From Streptomyces endophytica (GTDB lineage Bacteria > Actinomycetota > Actinomycetes > Streptomycetales > Streptomycetaceae), in contig NZ_CP110636.1 of assembly GCF_026153355.1 (NCBI RefSeq), positions 5,146,001-5,210,000 of the forward strand: a DNA stretch of 64,000 nt, written 5' to 3'. This document shows, in pieces, positions 1 to 7,793 of this stretch (its first letter is position 1; the number at the start of each line of letters is the position of its first letter). A program made the translations under genes and the position numbers. The notes beneath the pieces were generated by a model, which searched no databases, had not been told where the DNA came from, and saw only the letters and a list, made by a program, of their open reading frames with translations.

Positions 1-1
1 C

Positions 2-358
2 AGCTTCCGCGGTGCCGTGTTCGGCCCCGCGCAGCGGCTCCACGGCGCGACGTTCATCGTGGACGCCACCTTCCGCCGGCCCGAGCTCGACGCCGACAAC
101 ATCGTCGTCGACATCGGCCTGGCCACCCAGGAACTCGCCGGCGTGGTCGGCGAGCTGAACTACCGCAACCTCGACGACGAGCCCGCCTTCGCCGGCACCA
201 ACACCTCGACGGAGGCGCTGGCCAAGGTCATCGCCGACCGGCTCGCCGATCGCGTGCACGCCGGCAACCTCGGTGAGGGCGCCCGCGAACTGACCGGCAT
301 ATCGGTCACCCTGCACGAATCGCACATCGCCTGGGCCAGCTACGAGCGCGCGCTGTGA
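2..358 (+). CDS. 6-pyruvoyltetrahydropterin synthase (PTPS/QueD)-like T-fold protein, 5' end outside window
   Basis: The reading frame is open from base 2, so the start lies upstream; 118 codons are visible. The sequence fits the PTPS/QueD T-fold family. Where active members carry the zinc-binding HGHNY-type motif, this one reads LHGATF, so at least one zinc histidine is missing. I recall that the S. coelicolor homologue SCO6650 was solved as a PTPS-fold hexamer without zinc or the catalytic triad and with no PTPS activity. It probably binds a pterin- or pyrimidine-like ligand; its reaction is unknown. The stop overlaps the next gene's GTG start, so the two are translationally coupled. Confidence 0.85.
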   Translation, partial: SFRGAVFGPAQRLHGATFIVDATFRRPELDADNIVVDIGLATQELAGVVGELNYRNLDDEPAFAGTNTSTEALAKVIADRLADRVHAGNLGEGARELTGISVTLHESHIAWASYERAL

Positions 359-1473
359 CCCCCGGCGCCGCCCCGGCGGGGGAGCGGACGGTGCACGTCG
401 TCCTGCCCGGCGGCGTCGACGACCCGGCGGTGCCCAGCGGCGGCAACACCTACGACCGCCGGGTGTGCCAGGGCCTCCCGGCGGCGGGGTGGCGGGTGCG
501 CCCGTACGCCCTGCCCGGCACCTGGCCGCGGCCGGGCGCCGCCGACCGCGCGGAACTGGCCCGGGTGCTGGCGGCCCGGCCCGACGGCGCGGTGGTCCTC
601 CTCGACGGGCTGGTCGGCTGCGGCGTCCCCGAGGTCCTGGAGCCCGAGGCCGCCCGGCTGCGGCTCGCCGTCCTCGTCCACCTGCCGCTCGCCGACGAGA
701 CCGGGCTCGCCCCCCGCGACGCGGCCGACCTGGACGCCCGCGAACGCCGCGCCCTGCACGCCGCCGGCGCCGTCGTGGCCACCAGCGCCTGGGCCGCCGG
801 CCGGATCACCGCCCACCACCACCTGCCGCCCGCCCGCGTGCACCTCGCCCGGCCCGGGACCGACCCCGCACCGCTCGCCCCCGGCACCGACGCCGGCACC
901 GCGCTGCTCTGCGTCGCCGCGCTCACCCCGCGCAAGGGGCAGCGCCGGCTGCTCGACGCCCTGGCGACCATCACCGATCCGCCCTGGCACTGCACCTTCG
1001 TCGGCGGCCCCGGCGGCGACCCCGGCTACGCCGCTCAACTGCACGCACAGGTGGGTGAGTTGGGCATCGGCGACCGGGTCCACTTCGCCGGACCACGGAC
1101 CGGTGCCGAGCTGGCCGCGCACTACGCCGCCGCCGACCTGCTGGTCCTCGCCTCGTACGCCGAGACCTACGGCATGGTGATCACCGAGGCGCTGGCGCGC
1201 GGAATTCCCGTTCTGGCCACGGCCGTCGACGGCGTACCGGAGGCCCTCGGACGGGCCCCCGACGGCACCCCGCCCGGCCTGCTCGTCCCCTCCGGGGAGC
1301 CCGCGGCGCTCTCCGGCGCCCTGCGCGACTGGCTGGCGGACCGTGCGCTGCGGCACCGGCTGAGGGAAGCCGCGCGCGGACGGCGTGCCATGCTGGAGGG
1401 GTGGGAGATGACGTCGCACAGCCTGGCCGAAGCGCTGGAACGGCTTCGGCACGAGCCCCGGAGCAGCCGATGA
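355..1473 (+). CDS. GT4-type glycosyltransferase
   Basis: A 372-residue protein starting at GTG in a GTGA overlap with the PTPS-like gene. The N-terminal half is Rossmann-like, beginning with a HVVLPGGVDD strand and a GGNTYDRRV donor/acceptor loop. The C-terminal half has the retaining GT-B EX7E motif in AETYGMVITEA followed by RGIPVLATAVDGVPEAL, typical of GT4 nucleotide-sugar enzymes. It probably transfers a sugar to the product of this gene set. Acceptor and donor cannot be read from sequence. It ends in an ATGA overlap with the methyltransferase. Confidence 0.85.
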   Translation: MTPGAAPAGERTVHVVLPGGVDDPAVPSGGNTYDRRVCQGLPAAGWRVRPYALPGTWPRPGAADRAELARVLAARPDGAVVLLDGLVGCGVPEVLEPEAARLRLAVLVHLPLADETGLAPRDAADLDARERRALHAAGAVVATSAWAAGRITAHHHLPPARVHLARPGTDPAPLAPGTDAGTALLCVAALTPRKGQRRLLDALATITDPPWHCTFVGGPGGDPGYAAQLHAQVGELGIGDRVHFAGPRTGAELAAHYAAADLLVLASYAETYGMVITEALARGIPVLATAVDGVPEALGRAPDGTPPGLLVPSGEPAALSGALRDWLADRALRHRLREAARGRRAMLEGWEMTSHSLAEALERLRHEPRSSR

Positions 1474-2327
1474 CCGCCGTCGGCAGCCCCCGATTCGCCC
1501 CCCGCTGGCTGGAGTTGCGCGAACGCGCCGACGCCGCGGCCCGGGCCCCCGAACTCCTCCGCCCGCTGCGCAGAGCGCTGGCCGGACGGCCCGGCCCGCC
1601 CGGTCTGACCATCCGGGACCTGGGCTGCGGCACCGGCTCCATGGCGCGCTGGCTCGCCGTCCGGCTGCCCGGTCCGCAGCGCTGGATCCTGCACGACCAC
1701 GACCCCGTGCTGCTCGCCGAGGCCGGCTCCCGGATGCCCGCAACGGCCGCCGACGGCACGCCCGTCACGGCCACCACCGAGCGCGGCGACCTGACCGCCC
1801 TCACCGACGCCGACCTCGCCGGGACCTCCCTGGTCACCGGATCCGCCCTGCTGGACCTGCTCACCCTCGACGAGATCGAGGCGCTCGCCGCGGCCTGTGC
1901 CGGTGCCGGCTGCCCGGTCCTGCTGGCGCTCTCGGTCTCCGGGCGGGTGGAGCTGACCCCGCCCGACCCGCTCGACGGGGAGCTGGCCGGCGCCTTCAAC
2001 GACCACCAGCGCCGTACCGAAGGCGGCCGCGGGCTGCTCGGCCCGGACGCGGTCGCGGCGGCGGTCACGGCGTTCGAACGGCACGGCTGGACGGTGCGGT
2101 TGCGGTCCAGCCCCTGGCGACTCGGCTGCGCGGAGTCCGCGCTGACCGCCGAATGGCTGCGCGGCTGGGTCGGCGCCGCACAGGCCCAGCGGCCCGCGCT
2201 GGCACCGGAGGCGACGGCCTATCTGGAACGCCGGCTGGAGGAGTGCGCGGCGGGCGAACTGGGCGTGACCCTGCACCACACCGACCTGCTGGCACTGCCC
2301 GGTCCGCCGTCCGGGGACGGGGGATGA
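1470..2327 (+). CDS. Class I SAM-dependent methyltransferase
   Basis: A 285-residue protein. I chose the ATG at 1470 because it overlaps the glycosyltransferase stop (ATGA); the frame stays open further upstream but without better signals. Motif I of class I methyltransferases is clear (IRDLGCGTGSMARWL) and is followed by an acidic motif II region (LHDHDPVLL). The substrate is unknown. Its place between glycosyltransferase and membrane-protein genes suggests a tailoring step of the same pathway. The stop overlaps the next ATG. Confidence 0.82.
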   Translation: MTAVGSPRFAPRWLELRERADAAARAPELLRPLRRALAGRPGPPGLTIRDLGCGTGSMARWLAVRLPGPQRWILHDHDPVLLAEAGSRMPATAADGTPVTATTERGDLTALTDADLAGTSLVTGSALLDLLTLDEIEALAAACAGAGCPVLLALSVSGRVELTPPDPLDGELAGAFNDHQRRTEGGRGLLGPDAVAAAVTAFERHGWTVRLRSSPWRLGCAESALTAEWLRGWVGAAQAQRPALAPEATAYLERRLEECAAGELGVTLHHTDLLALPGPPSGDGG

Positions 2328-3517
2328 ACCGGCGCTGCTGGGCGCTGCTGCGGCTGCTCGCGGGCGCGGGCATCCTGGCGGCCCTGGTGTGGCACCTGGG
2401 TTCCGGCGCCTTCCTGGACGGGCTGCGCCGGATCGACGCCGAAGCGCTGCTCGCGGCCCTCGCCCTCGGCCTGCTGACCACCCTCGGCAGCGCCTGGCGC
2501 TGGTGCCTGGTGGCCCGCGGGCTGGGCCTGCGGCTGCCGCTGGGCCGGGCGGTCGCCGACTACTACCGGGCGCTGTTCCTCAACGCGGCGCTGCCCGGCG
2601 GCGTCCTGGGCGACGTCCACCGTGCGGTGGGGCACGGCCGGGCCTCCGGCGACCTGGGCCGCGGGGTGCGGGCGGTGGTCCTGGAACGCACCGCCGGCCA
2701 GCTGGTGCTGGTGGTCGCCGGCGCCGTGGTGCTGCTCGCCCGGCCGTCACCGGTCCTGGCACCGGTCGTCCGCGCCCTGGCCACACCCGGCGCCGCCGCG
2801 GTCGCCGTCGCGGTGGGCGCCGCGGCGCTCGTCCTCGCCGGGTGGCTGCGACGCCGCCCCGGCACCTCACGCGTCCGGCGCGCCCTCGGCACCTTCCTGA
2901 CCGAGGCGCGCCAGGGCCTCGGCGCCCCCGGCGTCCGGTCCGGTGTCGCGCTCTCCTCCGCGGTGGTCCTCGCGGGCTACCTCGCCACGTTCGTCCTGGC
3001 CGCCCGGGTCGCCGGCGTCACCGCGCCGACCGCCGAGCTGGTGCCGCTGGTGGTCCTCGCCCTGCTGGCGATGGCGCTGCCGCTCAACGTCGGCGGCTGG
3101 GGCCCCCGCGAGGGCGTCGCCGCCTGGGCCTTCGGCGCGGCCGGGCTGGGCGCCGCGCAGGGCCTGGCCACCGCCGTCGTCTACGGCGTCCTCGCCTTCG
3201 CCGCGAGCCTGCCCGGCGTCGTGGTCCTGTGCGTCCGGTGGGGCGCCGCCCTCCGCGCCGGCCGTCCGCAGCTCCATCTCGAAGAGGGTGTCCTCCCCGA
3301 GCAGGCTGCGCCGCAGCGGCGGCCGGAGCGCCTCGCGCATCACCGTCGTCCCGGGGAACCGCAGCCCGGGCACGCCGTCCCCGATCAGTACCGGCGCGAC
3401 GGTGAGGTACAGCCGGTCCAGCGCACCGGCCCGCACGAACCGCGACACGGTCACCCCGCCGCCCTCGATCAGCACCCGGCCCAGGCCGCGGCGCGCCAGG
3501 GCCGCGAGCAGCCGTGA
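2324..3517 (+). CDS. Lysylphosphatidylglycerol-synthase-type transmembrane protein (UPF0104-like)
   Basis: The ATG at 2324 overlaps the methyltransferase stop. Residues 1 to about 310 hold seven or eight hydrophobic segments and the family features YYRALFLNAALPGGVLGD and LPLNVGGWGPREG. It is an integral membrane protein of the flippase-like LPG synthase TM family. From about base 3255 the frame has no stop and runs antisense through the 3' end of the reductase gene for another ~85 codons to 3517. The last part is therefore probably a non-homologous tail. I checked the other two forward frames near the junction and saw no nearby stop either, so one simple frameshift does not explain it. Confidence 0.75.
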   Translation: MNRRCWALLRLLAGAGILAALVWHLGSGAFLDGLRRIDAEALLAALALGLLTTLGSAWRWCLVARGLGLRLPLGRAVADYYRALFLNAALPGGVLGDVHRAVGHGRASGDLGRGVRAVVLERTAGQLVLVVAGAVVLLARPSPVLAPVVRALATPGAAAVAVAVGAAALVLAGWLRRRPGTSRVRRALGTFLTEARQGLGAPGVRSGVALSSAVVLAGYLATFVLAARVAGVTAPTAELVPLVVLALLAMALPLNVGGWGPREGVAAWAFGAAGLGAAQGLATAVVYGVLAFAASLPGVVVLCVRWGAALRAGRPQLHLEEGVLPEQAAPQRRPERLAHHRRPGEPQPGHAVPDQYRRDGEVQPVQRTGPHEPRHGHPAALDQHPAQAAARQGREQP

Positions 3518-4075
3518 CGGCGCGAACGCCGCCGCGTCGGGCAGCCGGAGCACCTCGACCCCGTCGCCCGGGACGTCCGGCTCCACCGCGGCGTCCGGCC
3601 CCACCACCCACAGCGTCGGCGCGGCCCGGTCCGTGAACACCCCGCTGCCGTGCGGCACCCGGCCGCGCGGATCGAGCACCACCCGCACCGGGTTGTCGCC
3701 GGGACAGGCCCGTACGGTCAGCCGGGGGTCGTCCGCCACGGCCGTGCCCGCCCCGACCAGCACGGCGTCGGCGAGCGCCCGCAGCCGGTGCAGATGGCGG
3801 CGGTCGGCCGTCCCGGTGACGTAGTCGGCGTCGCCGGTGCGGGTCGCCACGAAGCCGTCCAGGCTCTGCCCCAACTGCCCGAACGCCACCCGTGGCCCGG
3901 CCAGGCAGAGCGGCAGATAGCGCTCGGCGAGCTCCGCGGCACCGGCCGAGGCGGGCTCCTCCCAGCGCGGCCGGCCGTCGCCGTCCCGCACCAGCCCGGC
4001 GGCCCGGGCCTGCTCCTCCGTACGGATCCGCCGCAGCCGCTGCCACGCCTCCGCGGTCCCCAGCACCTCAGTCAT
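2867..4075 (-). CDS. RibD C-terminal/dihydrofolate-reductase-like reductase
   Basis: The homologous part is residues 1 to about 272 (bases ~3260-4075). It contains GQSLDGFVA, a VGAGTAVADDPRLTVR segment and LIEGGGVTVSRFV, all typical of the RibD C-terminal NADPH-dependent reductase that reduces the ribosyl group of aminopyrimidine nucleotides. After LFEMELRTA no stop occurs and the frame continues to 2867, opposite the membrane-protein gene; that ~130-residue tail looks like antisense of coding DNA. The ATG at 4075 overlaps the creatininase-family stop by 8 bases, so the two form one minus-strand operon. Inferred substrate: a deformylated pyrimidine nucleotide made by its neighbours. Confidence 0.8.
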   Translation of the reverse strand: MTEVLGTAEAWQRLRRIRTEEQARAAGLVRDGDGRPRWEEPASAGAAELAERYLPLCLAGPRVAFGQLGQSLDGFVATRTGDADYVTGTADRRHLHRLRALADAVLVGAGTAVADDPRLTVRACPGDNPVRVVLDPRGRVPHGSGVFTDRAAPTLWVVGPDAAVEPDVPGDGVEVLRLPDAAAFAPSRLLAALARRGLGRVLIEGGGVTVSRFVRAGALDRLYLTVAPVLIGDGVPGLRFPGTTVMREALRPPLRRSLLGEDTLFEMELRTAGAEGGAPPDAQDHDAGQARGEGEDAVDDGGGQALRGAQPGRAEGPGGDALAGAPAADVERQRHRQQGEDHQRHQLGGRRGDAGDPGGQDERGEVAREDHRGGERDTGPDAGGAEALARLGQEGAEGAPDA

Positions 4076-4823
4076 CGGCGTCCGCCCCCGTACCCAGCAG
4101 CGCCACGTACTCGGCGAACGCCTCGGTCAGCCCGGCCAGCAGCTCCCGGCCCTTGTCGGCGGAGGCGAGCGAGGGGCGGCCGACGACACCGGACGTGGTG
4201 TACGCCGACAGCCCCAGCGTCAGCAGGTGCCGGCGGTCGTCGGCCGGGCAATCCGCGCCGGCGTAGCCGTCCTTGACCAGTTCCGGATGGGCGTGCAGCA
4301 GGATCGAGGTCTCCAGCTCGCCCGCGTGCATGTCGCTGTGCGCGGAGGTGCGTATCCCGGCCCGGTCGCGGGCCGCGTCCCAGTCGGCGGTGCCGGGGAA
4401 CAGCGCCATCCGCATGCGGCGTCCGGCGGATTCCTGCACCACGTTGCGCAGCACGTAGTTGCCGCCGTGGCCGTTGACCAGGACCAGCGCCCCGATCCCG
4501 GACCGGAGCAGCGAATCGGCGAGGTCCGTGACGACCGCGTGCAGCGTCCGCGCCGAGATGCTGACCGTGCCCGGCCAGGCGGCGTGCTCCTGGGAACAGG
4601 AGACGGTCAGCGGTGGCAGCAGCAGGACGTCATGGGCCGCGGCCACCTCCCGGGCGACGGTGCAGGCGATGACCGTGTCCGTGGTCAACGGCAGGAACGG
4701 GCCGTGCTGTTCGAAGCTGCCGATCGGCAGCACCGCCAGCCGCGGCCGCCGCCGCCGGACGTCCTCGGTGGTGTCGGCCGGCAACAGCCCGGTGGGCATC
4801 GGCGGTTGCGGGGGAGCGGTCAT
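4068..4823 (-). CDS. Creatininase-family amidohydrolase, candidate FAPy deformylase
   Basis: A 251-residue protein with ATG at 4823 preceded by AAAGGCGG. The family's metal ligands are present: E38 and H40 in GSFEQHG, D49 in TTDT, and H166 and E169 in the HAGELETS motif, plus NGHGGN at 117-122. The family includes creatininase, MftE and the archaeal deformylase ArfB, which removes formate from the formylated product of archaeal GTP cyclohydrolase III. The divergent cyclohydrolase next door is predicted to make that compound, so deformylation is the best guess. Creatinine hydrolysis is unlikely in this setting. Confidence 0.85.
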   Translation of the reverse strand: MTAPPQPPMPTGLLPADTTEDVRRRRPRLAVLPIGSFEQHGPFLPLTTDTVIACTVAREVAAAHDVLLLPPLTVSCSQEHAAWPGTVSISARTLHAVVTDLADSLLRSGIGALVLVNGHGGNYVLRNVVQESAGRRMRMALFPGTADWDAARDRAGIRTSAHSDMHAGELETSILLHAHPELVKDGYAGADCPADDRRHLLTLGLSAYTTSGVVGRPSLASADKGRELLAGLTEAFAEYVALLGTGADADD

Positions 4824-4887
4824 CGGGATCGGTCCGCCTTTCGTCGGTCGGCTCGCCGGGAGCCGGTCGGGACGCGGGTGCCGCAGC

Positions 4888-4902
4888 ATACTTGTCATGT
4901 AT
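4888..4902. promoter_or_regulatory. Small inverted repeat between creatininase-family and cyclohydrolase genes
   Basis: The 126-base divergent spacer contains ATAC and GTAT arms separated by 7 bases, in the most AT-rich part of the spacer. It is a plausible operator for both directions. No regulator in the window is linked to it, so this is only a candidate. Confidence 0.25.
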
Positions 4903-4937
4903 CTGAGTGATCGCTGTCGGGTTCCGACCCCCGTGGG

Positions 4938-4943
4938 TACCAT
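4938..4943 (+). promoter_or_regulatory. -10 element of a likely leaderless promoter for the cyclohydrolase gene
   Basis: TACCAT fits the TANNNT pattern and lies exactly six bases before the ATG at 4950, so transcription would begin at the start codon. No Shine-Dalgarno sequence is visible upstream of that ATG. The -35 region is weak (CTGTCG, 18-base spacer). Confidence 0.45.
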
Positions 4944-4949
4944 CGCGCC

Positions 4950-5642
4950 ATGACGGACCCCGACGCCCTGTGCGGCCCCCGCCCCGGTCATGACCTCGCC
5001 GTCGCCCCCGATACGGCCCGCCCGCTGCCCGGTGTGGCGCGGGCGGTGTCGGTCCGGTTGCCCACCGCCTACGGGGAGTTCCGGGCGGTCGGCTATCTCG
5101 ACCGGCCCAGCGGAACCGAGCACGTGGCGCTGGTGTACGGCGAGGTCACCGGCGAACCGGTGCTGACCCGGGTGCATTCGGAGTGCCTGACCGGGGACGC
5201 CTTCGCGTCCCGGCACTGCGAATGCGGTGATCAGTTGTCCGCGGCGCTGCGCGCGATAGCGGCGGCCGGGCGCGGAGTGCTGGTCTACCTCCAGGGCCAC
5301 GAGGGCCGGGGCATCGGCCTGCTGGCCAAGCTCCGCGCGATGCAGCTCCAGGAGGAGGGGCTGGACACCGTCGAGGCGAACATCGCGCTCGGCCTCCCGG
5401 TCGACGCCCGGGAGTACCGCGCCGCCGCGCAGATCCTCGACGACCTCGGCGTCCGCGCGGTACGGCTGCTGTCCAACAACCCGCGCAAGCGCGCCGCGTT
5501 GCTGCGGTACGGCATCACCGTCACCGAACGCGTCCCGCTGCTGGCCGAGCCGCAGGCGGAGAACATCCGCTATCTCCGCACCAAGCGCGAGCGCCTCGAC
5601 CACGACCTGCCGCACCTCGACGGGATCCCGGGCCAGCTCTGA
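4950..5642 (+). CDS. ribA: GTP cyclohydrolase II variant (Tyr to Met, SCO6655-like)
   Basis: A 230-residue GTP cyclohydrolase II. The zinc cysteines are C79, C90 and C92 (SECLTGDAFASRHCECG), followed by GHEGRGIGL and LLSNNPRKR. The conserved catalytic Tyr of E. coli RibA (KIRAYALQ) is replaced by Met131 (KLRAMQLQ). Published work on S. coelicolor SCO6655, as I recall it, showed this substitution makes the enzyme stop at the formylated pyrimidine FAPy instead of the deformylated product. I infer the same here, so its role is in the local pathway rather than riboflavin supply. The gene is divergent from the reductase operon. Confidence 0.9.
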   Translation: MTDPDALCGPRPGHDLAVAPDTARPLPGVARAVSVRLPTAYGEFRAVGYLDRPSGTEHVALVYGEVTGEPVLTRVHSECLTGDAFASRHCECGDQLSAALRAIAAAGRGVLVYLQGHEGRGIGLLAKLRAMQLQEEGLDTVEANIALGLPVDAREYRAAAQILDDLGVRAVRLLSNNPRKRAALLRYGITVTERVPLLAEPQAENIRYLRTKRERLDHDLPHLDGIPGQL

Positions 5643-5674
5643 CGCACGGTCATGCCCGCAAACGGTCCGGGCGC

Positions 5675-5720
5675 ACCAGGTCCGGGGCCCGCGAGGAGTG
5701 CTCGCGGGCCCCGGACCGGT
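5675..5720. terminator. Strong hairpin terminator, usable in both directions
   Basis: Arms GGTCCGGGGCCCGCGAG (5679-5695) and CTCGCGGGCCCCGGACC (5701-5717) pair perfectly over 17 bases with a 5-base loop, extended by ACC/GGT outside one bulged base. It lies between the convergent cyclohydrolase and cbtA genes. Confidence 0.75.
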
Positions 5721-5757
5721 GGTGCGGTGGATGCTCCGGACCGGGAGGCGATCCGGA

Positions 5758-6505
5758 TCAGGAGGCGACGGACACCGCCCCGGCCGGCTCGGTGGCCGGC
5801 CGCGGCGCGACGACGCGTTCCGCCAGATGCCCGAAGACCAGCCCGAAGGCGGACCACAGCACCAGCTGGACGGCGAGTGCCGACAGCCGGAACTGCCACA
5901 GCAGCGGGGGAGAAGCCGTCGGGCACCTCGTCGACGGCCGGCAGGAACGCATAGGCGAGCCCGACGGCGACCGCGAAGGCGGCGACGGCGGCCACCGTCG
6001 CGTACCAGTTGCCCAGCTTCGGAGCCAGCCGCCGGCCCAGGATCGTGGCGGCGACGGCCAGCAGGACGCCGAGCAGCATCATCAGGAAATACAGGGCGGT
6101 GCGCTTGCCGATGGTGTCGGGGTCGCCGACCGACGGCGGGTTCGCCGGGTACTTCAGGAACGGCACGACGTAACCGGCCACCAGCGCCGCCCCGGAGAGC
6201 AGCAGGGCCGTGGCGCGCGCCCCGAACCGGCCGACCCGCCCCAGGGCGAAGCAGAAGGCCAGGGCGGCGATCCCGCCCAGTGCCACGCCGTAGACCAGGA
6301 CGCCGGTGGCGAGGCCGGCCGTGGACTGCAGTCCACGGCTGACCACTTCCATCTCGTGTTCGTGGCTGTGTGCCTCCTCGAAGGCGATGGCGGCGTCGAT
6401 CCTCGGTTCGCCCAGCAGGTAGGCGACGAGGAGCGCGAACCCGCCGGCGGCGAGGCCGGCGATCATGCCGCGCACGAGCAGGGTTCTGACGGTGAGGGAG
6501 TTCAT
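5758..6505 (-). CDS. cbtA: CbtA, cobalt transporter membrane subunit (frame broken by one extra base)
   Basis: From ATG 6505 the protein has the CbtA pattern: TM1 (LLVRGMIAGLAAGGFALLV), a His-rich loop (EEAHSHEHEME), then further TMs including VVPFLKYPANPPSVGDP. After VDEVPDGFSP the frame fails, but the real C-terminus (LLWQFRLSALAVQLVLWSAF) continues in another frame to the stop at 5758. Removing one base of the G run at 5906-5910 joins them into 248 residues, a normal CbtA length. Because many other genes here show the same type of error, I read it as a sequencing artefact. It lies 17 bases after cbtB and shares its riboswitch. Confidence 0.85.
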
Positions 6506-6522
6506 GGCTGCGGCCGCCCGGG

Positions 6523-6741
6523 TCAGTGGCAGGGGAAACCGAGGAGGTGGCGCCCGTCGTGCAGCCATTCGTGGACGTCCGAACCGGACAGCAGCGAGGT
6601 GGCGCCCTGCTCCGCGCCGACGAAGTACAGCAGGACCAGCATCAGCACACCGGCGAACAGTGCCCAGGGGGCGATCGCCTTCAGCGGGAGCGGGGCGGGG
6701 GTGGTGGTGCCGGCGGCCGGCGGTGCGATGGACGAAGCCAT
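6523..6741 (-). CDS. cbtB: CbtB, small His-rich cobalt transporter subunit
   Basis: A 72-residue protein with one transmembrane helix (LFAGVLMLVLLYFVGAEQ) and the C-terminal metal-binding histidine motif HEWLHDGRH ending FPCH, diagnostic of CbtB. The start at 6741 has AGGAGG eight bases upstream. The gene is first in the cbtBA operon and lies directly downstream of a cobalamin riboswitch, as in many B12-making bacteria. Confidence 0.9.
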   Translation of the reverse strand: MASSIAPPAAGTTTPAPLPLKAIAPWALFAGVLMLVLLYFVGAEQGATSLLSGSDVHEWLHDGRHLLGFPCH

Positions 6742-6784
6742 GGCATGACCTCCTGTTGGGGGAACTCGCGTCCCCGGTAAATGG

Positions 6785-6925
6785 GAGTGCGTCACGACAT
6801 GCGGGTCTGGCTCGTCCGGTACCGGCCCCTGGCGGGCTGATAAAGAACCGGACATACAGTGGCGCGACCGCGCCGGGATCCCACCGGCTTCCGTCATGCC
6901 GTCGTCAAGCACCGGTGAACGTACC
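6785..6925 (-). promoter_or_regulatory. Cobalamin (AdoCbl) riboswitch upstream of cbtBA
   Basis: On the minus strand the leader holds GAAGCCGGTGGGATCCCGG, then GCGCCACTGTAT (core B12-box region) and further on ACGAGCCAGACCC. These match in order the conserved blocks of cobalamin riboswitches (GCCACTG and GAGCCAG). The 3' part runs into the leader just ahead of the cbtB ribosome-binding site, which suggests control of translation. Cobalamin should switch cobalt uptake off. Ends are approximate. Confidence 0.85.
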
Positions 6926-7050
6926 GCGATCCGGCCACCCGGCCAAGACCGTACGGGGGGCGGACGGGTGCGGACCGGGGCGCATCGGCCGGTCAACTCC
7001 CGTGTCGGAGTGGTGTGTTGGCGTCTCGGGAACGAAGGAAAGAAGAGAGC

Positions 7051-7631
7051 ATGACAACTCGGGTGATGCTGGTCTCACCGGCCGCGGGCGACGCCCAGCG
7101 CGAGGTGCGCTTCGACGACGACTGCCCGCCGCACGCGGCCGGACTGCGGCGGGCCCGGGCCGCCGCGGGGGCGCTGCCGGTCACCGGCCGGGTCTTCGCC
7201 TCGCCCTCCGTGCGCTGCCGGCGCACCGCGGAGGAGCTCGGGTTGCCGGCCGGGCCGGTGCCGGAGCTGGCGGGCTGCGCGATCGGGAGTGGCGGGGACG
7301 GACCCTTGCGGAGGTGGCCGAAACGGAGCCGCTCGGGGTCACCGCCTGGCTGTCCGATCCGGACTTCGCCGGGCACGGCGGGGAGTCGCTGCGGCAGCTC
7401 TGCGACCGGGTCGCGACCTGGCTGACCCGGATGGCACTGGACGCCGGGCGGGTGGTGGCGGTCGTGGAACCGGACGTGGTGCGGGCCGCCGCGGTGTGTG
7501 CGCTGCGGGTGCCCGCGGACGCGTTCTGGCGGCTGGACGTGGCGCCGCTGACCGTGACGGAGCTGAGCGGGCGGGGCGGTCGCTGGAATCTGGGTCTGGG
7601 CCGGGCGCTGGACCGCGGGGCGGGAAGCTGA
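7051..7631 (+). CDS. Histidine-phosphatase-like protein without the RHG motif (one base missing)
   Basis: ATG 7051 follows GAAGGAAAG. The first frame reads to ELAGCAIG near 7285; the other part (EWRGRTLAEVAETEPLGVTAW, GHGGESLRQL) lies in another frame and ends at 7631. Adding one G to the run at 7285-7287 gives a single 193-residue protein. The N-terminus reads VMLVSPAAG where phosphoglycerate-mutase-type phosphatases have LVRHG, so the catalytic His is absent and it may be non-catalytic. The position opposite cbtBA suggests a link to cobalamin metabolism (CobC-like relatives), but this is inference. Confidence 0.75.
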
Positions 7632-7793
7632 CCTGCGGGAAGCCGGACGGTCCCGGGGCGAGAAGCTGACCGTACCCGTTCAAAATTCACCTGCTGCTTC
7701 ATCTACACATAAAGGCGACATAAGCGCAGAATGAAACCGTGGCCCGATGCCACGCGATAACGGCCAGACTTGCGAGCGAAGGAGGCGAGTCGC

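Noticed and set aside
340..2279. Long minus-strand frames opposite the glycosyltransferase and methyltransferase genes
   Set aside because: They consist of Arg/Gly/Pro-rich translation without family features, the usual antisense shadow of high-GC coding DNA.
5758..6505. cbtA as a true pseudogene
   Set aside because: The break is one base in a five-G run, and many other genes here show the same error type; decay would not restore so cleanly everywhere.
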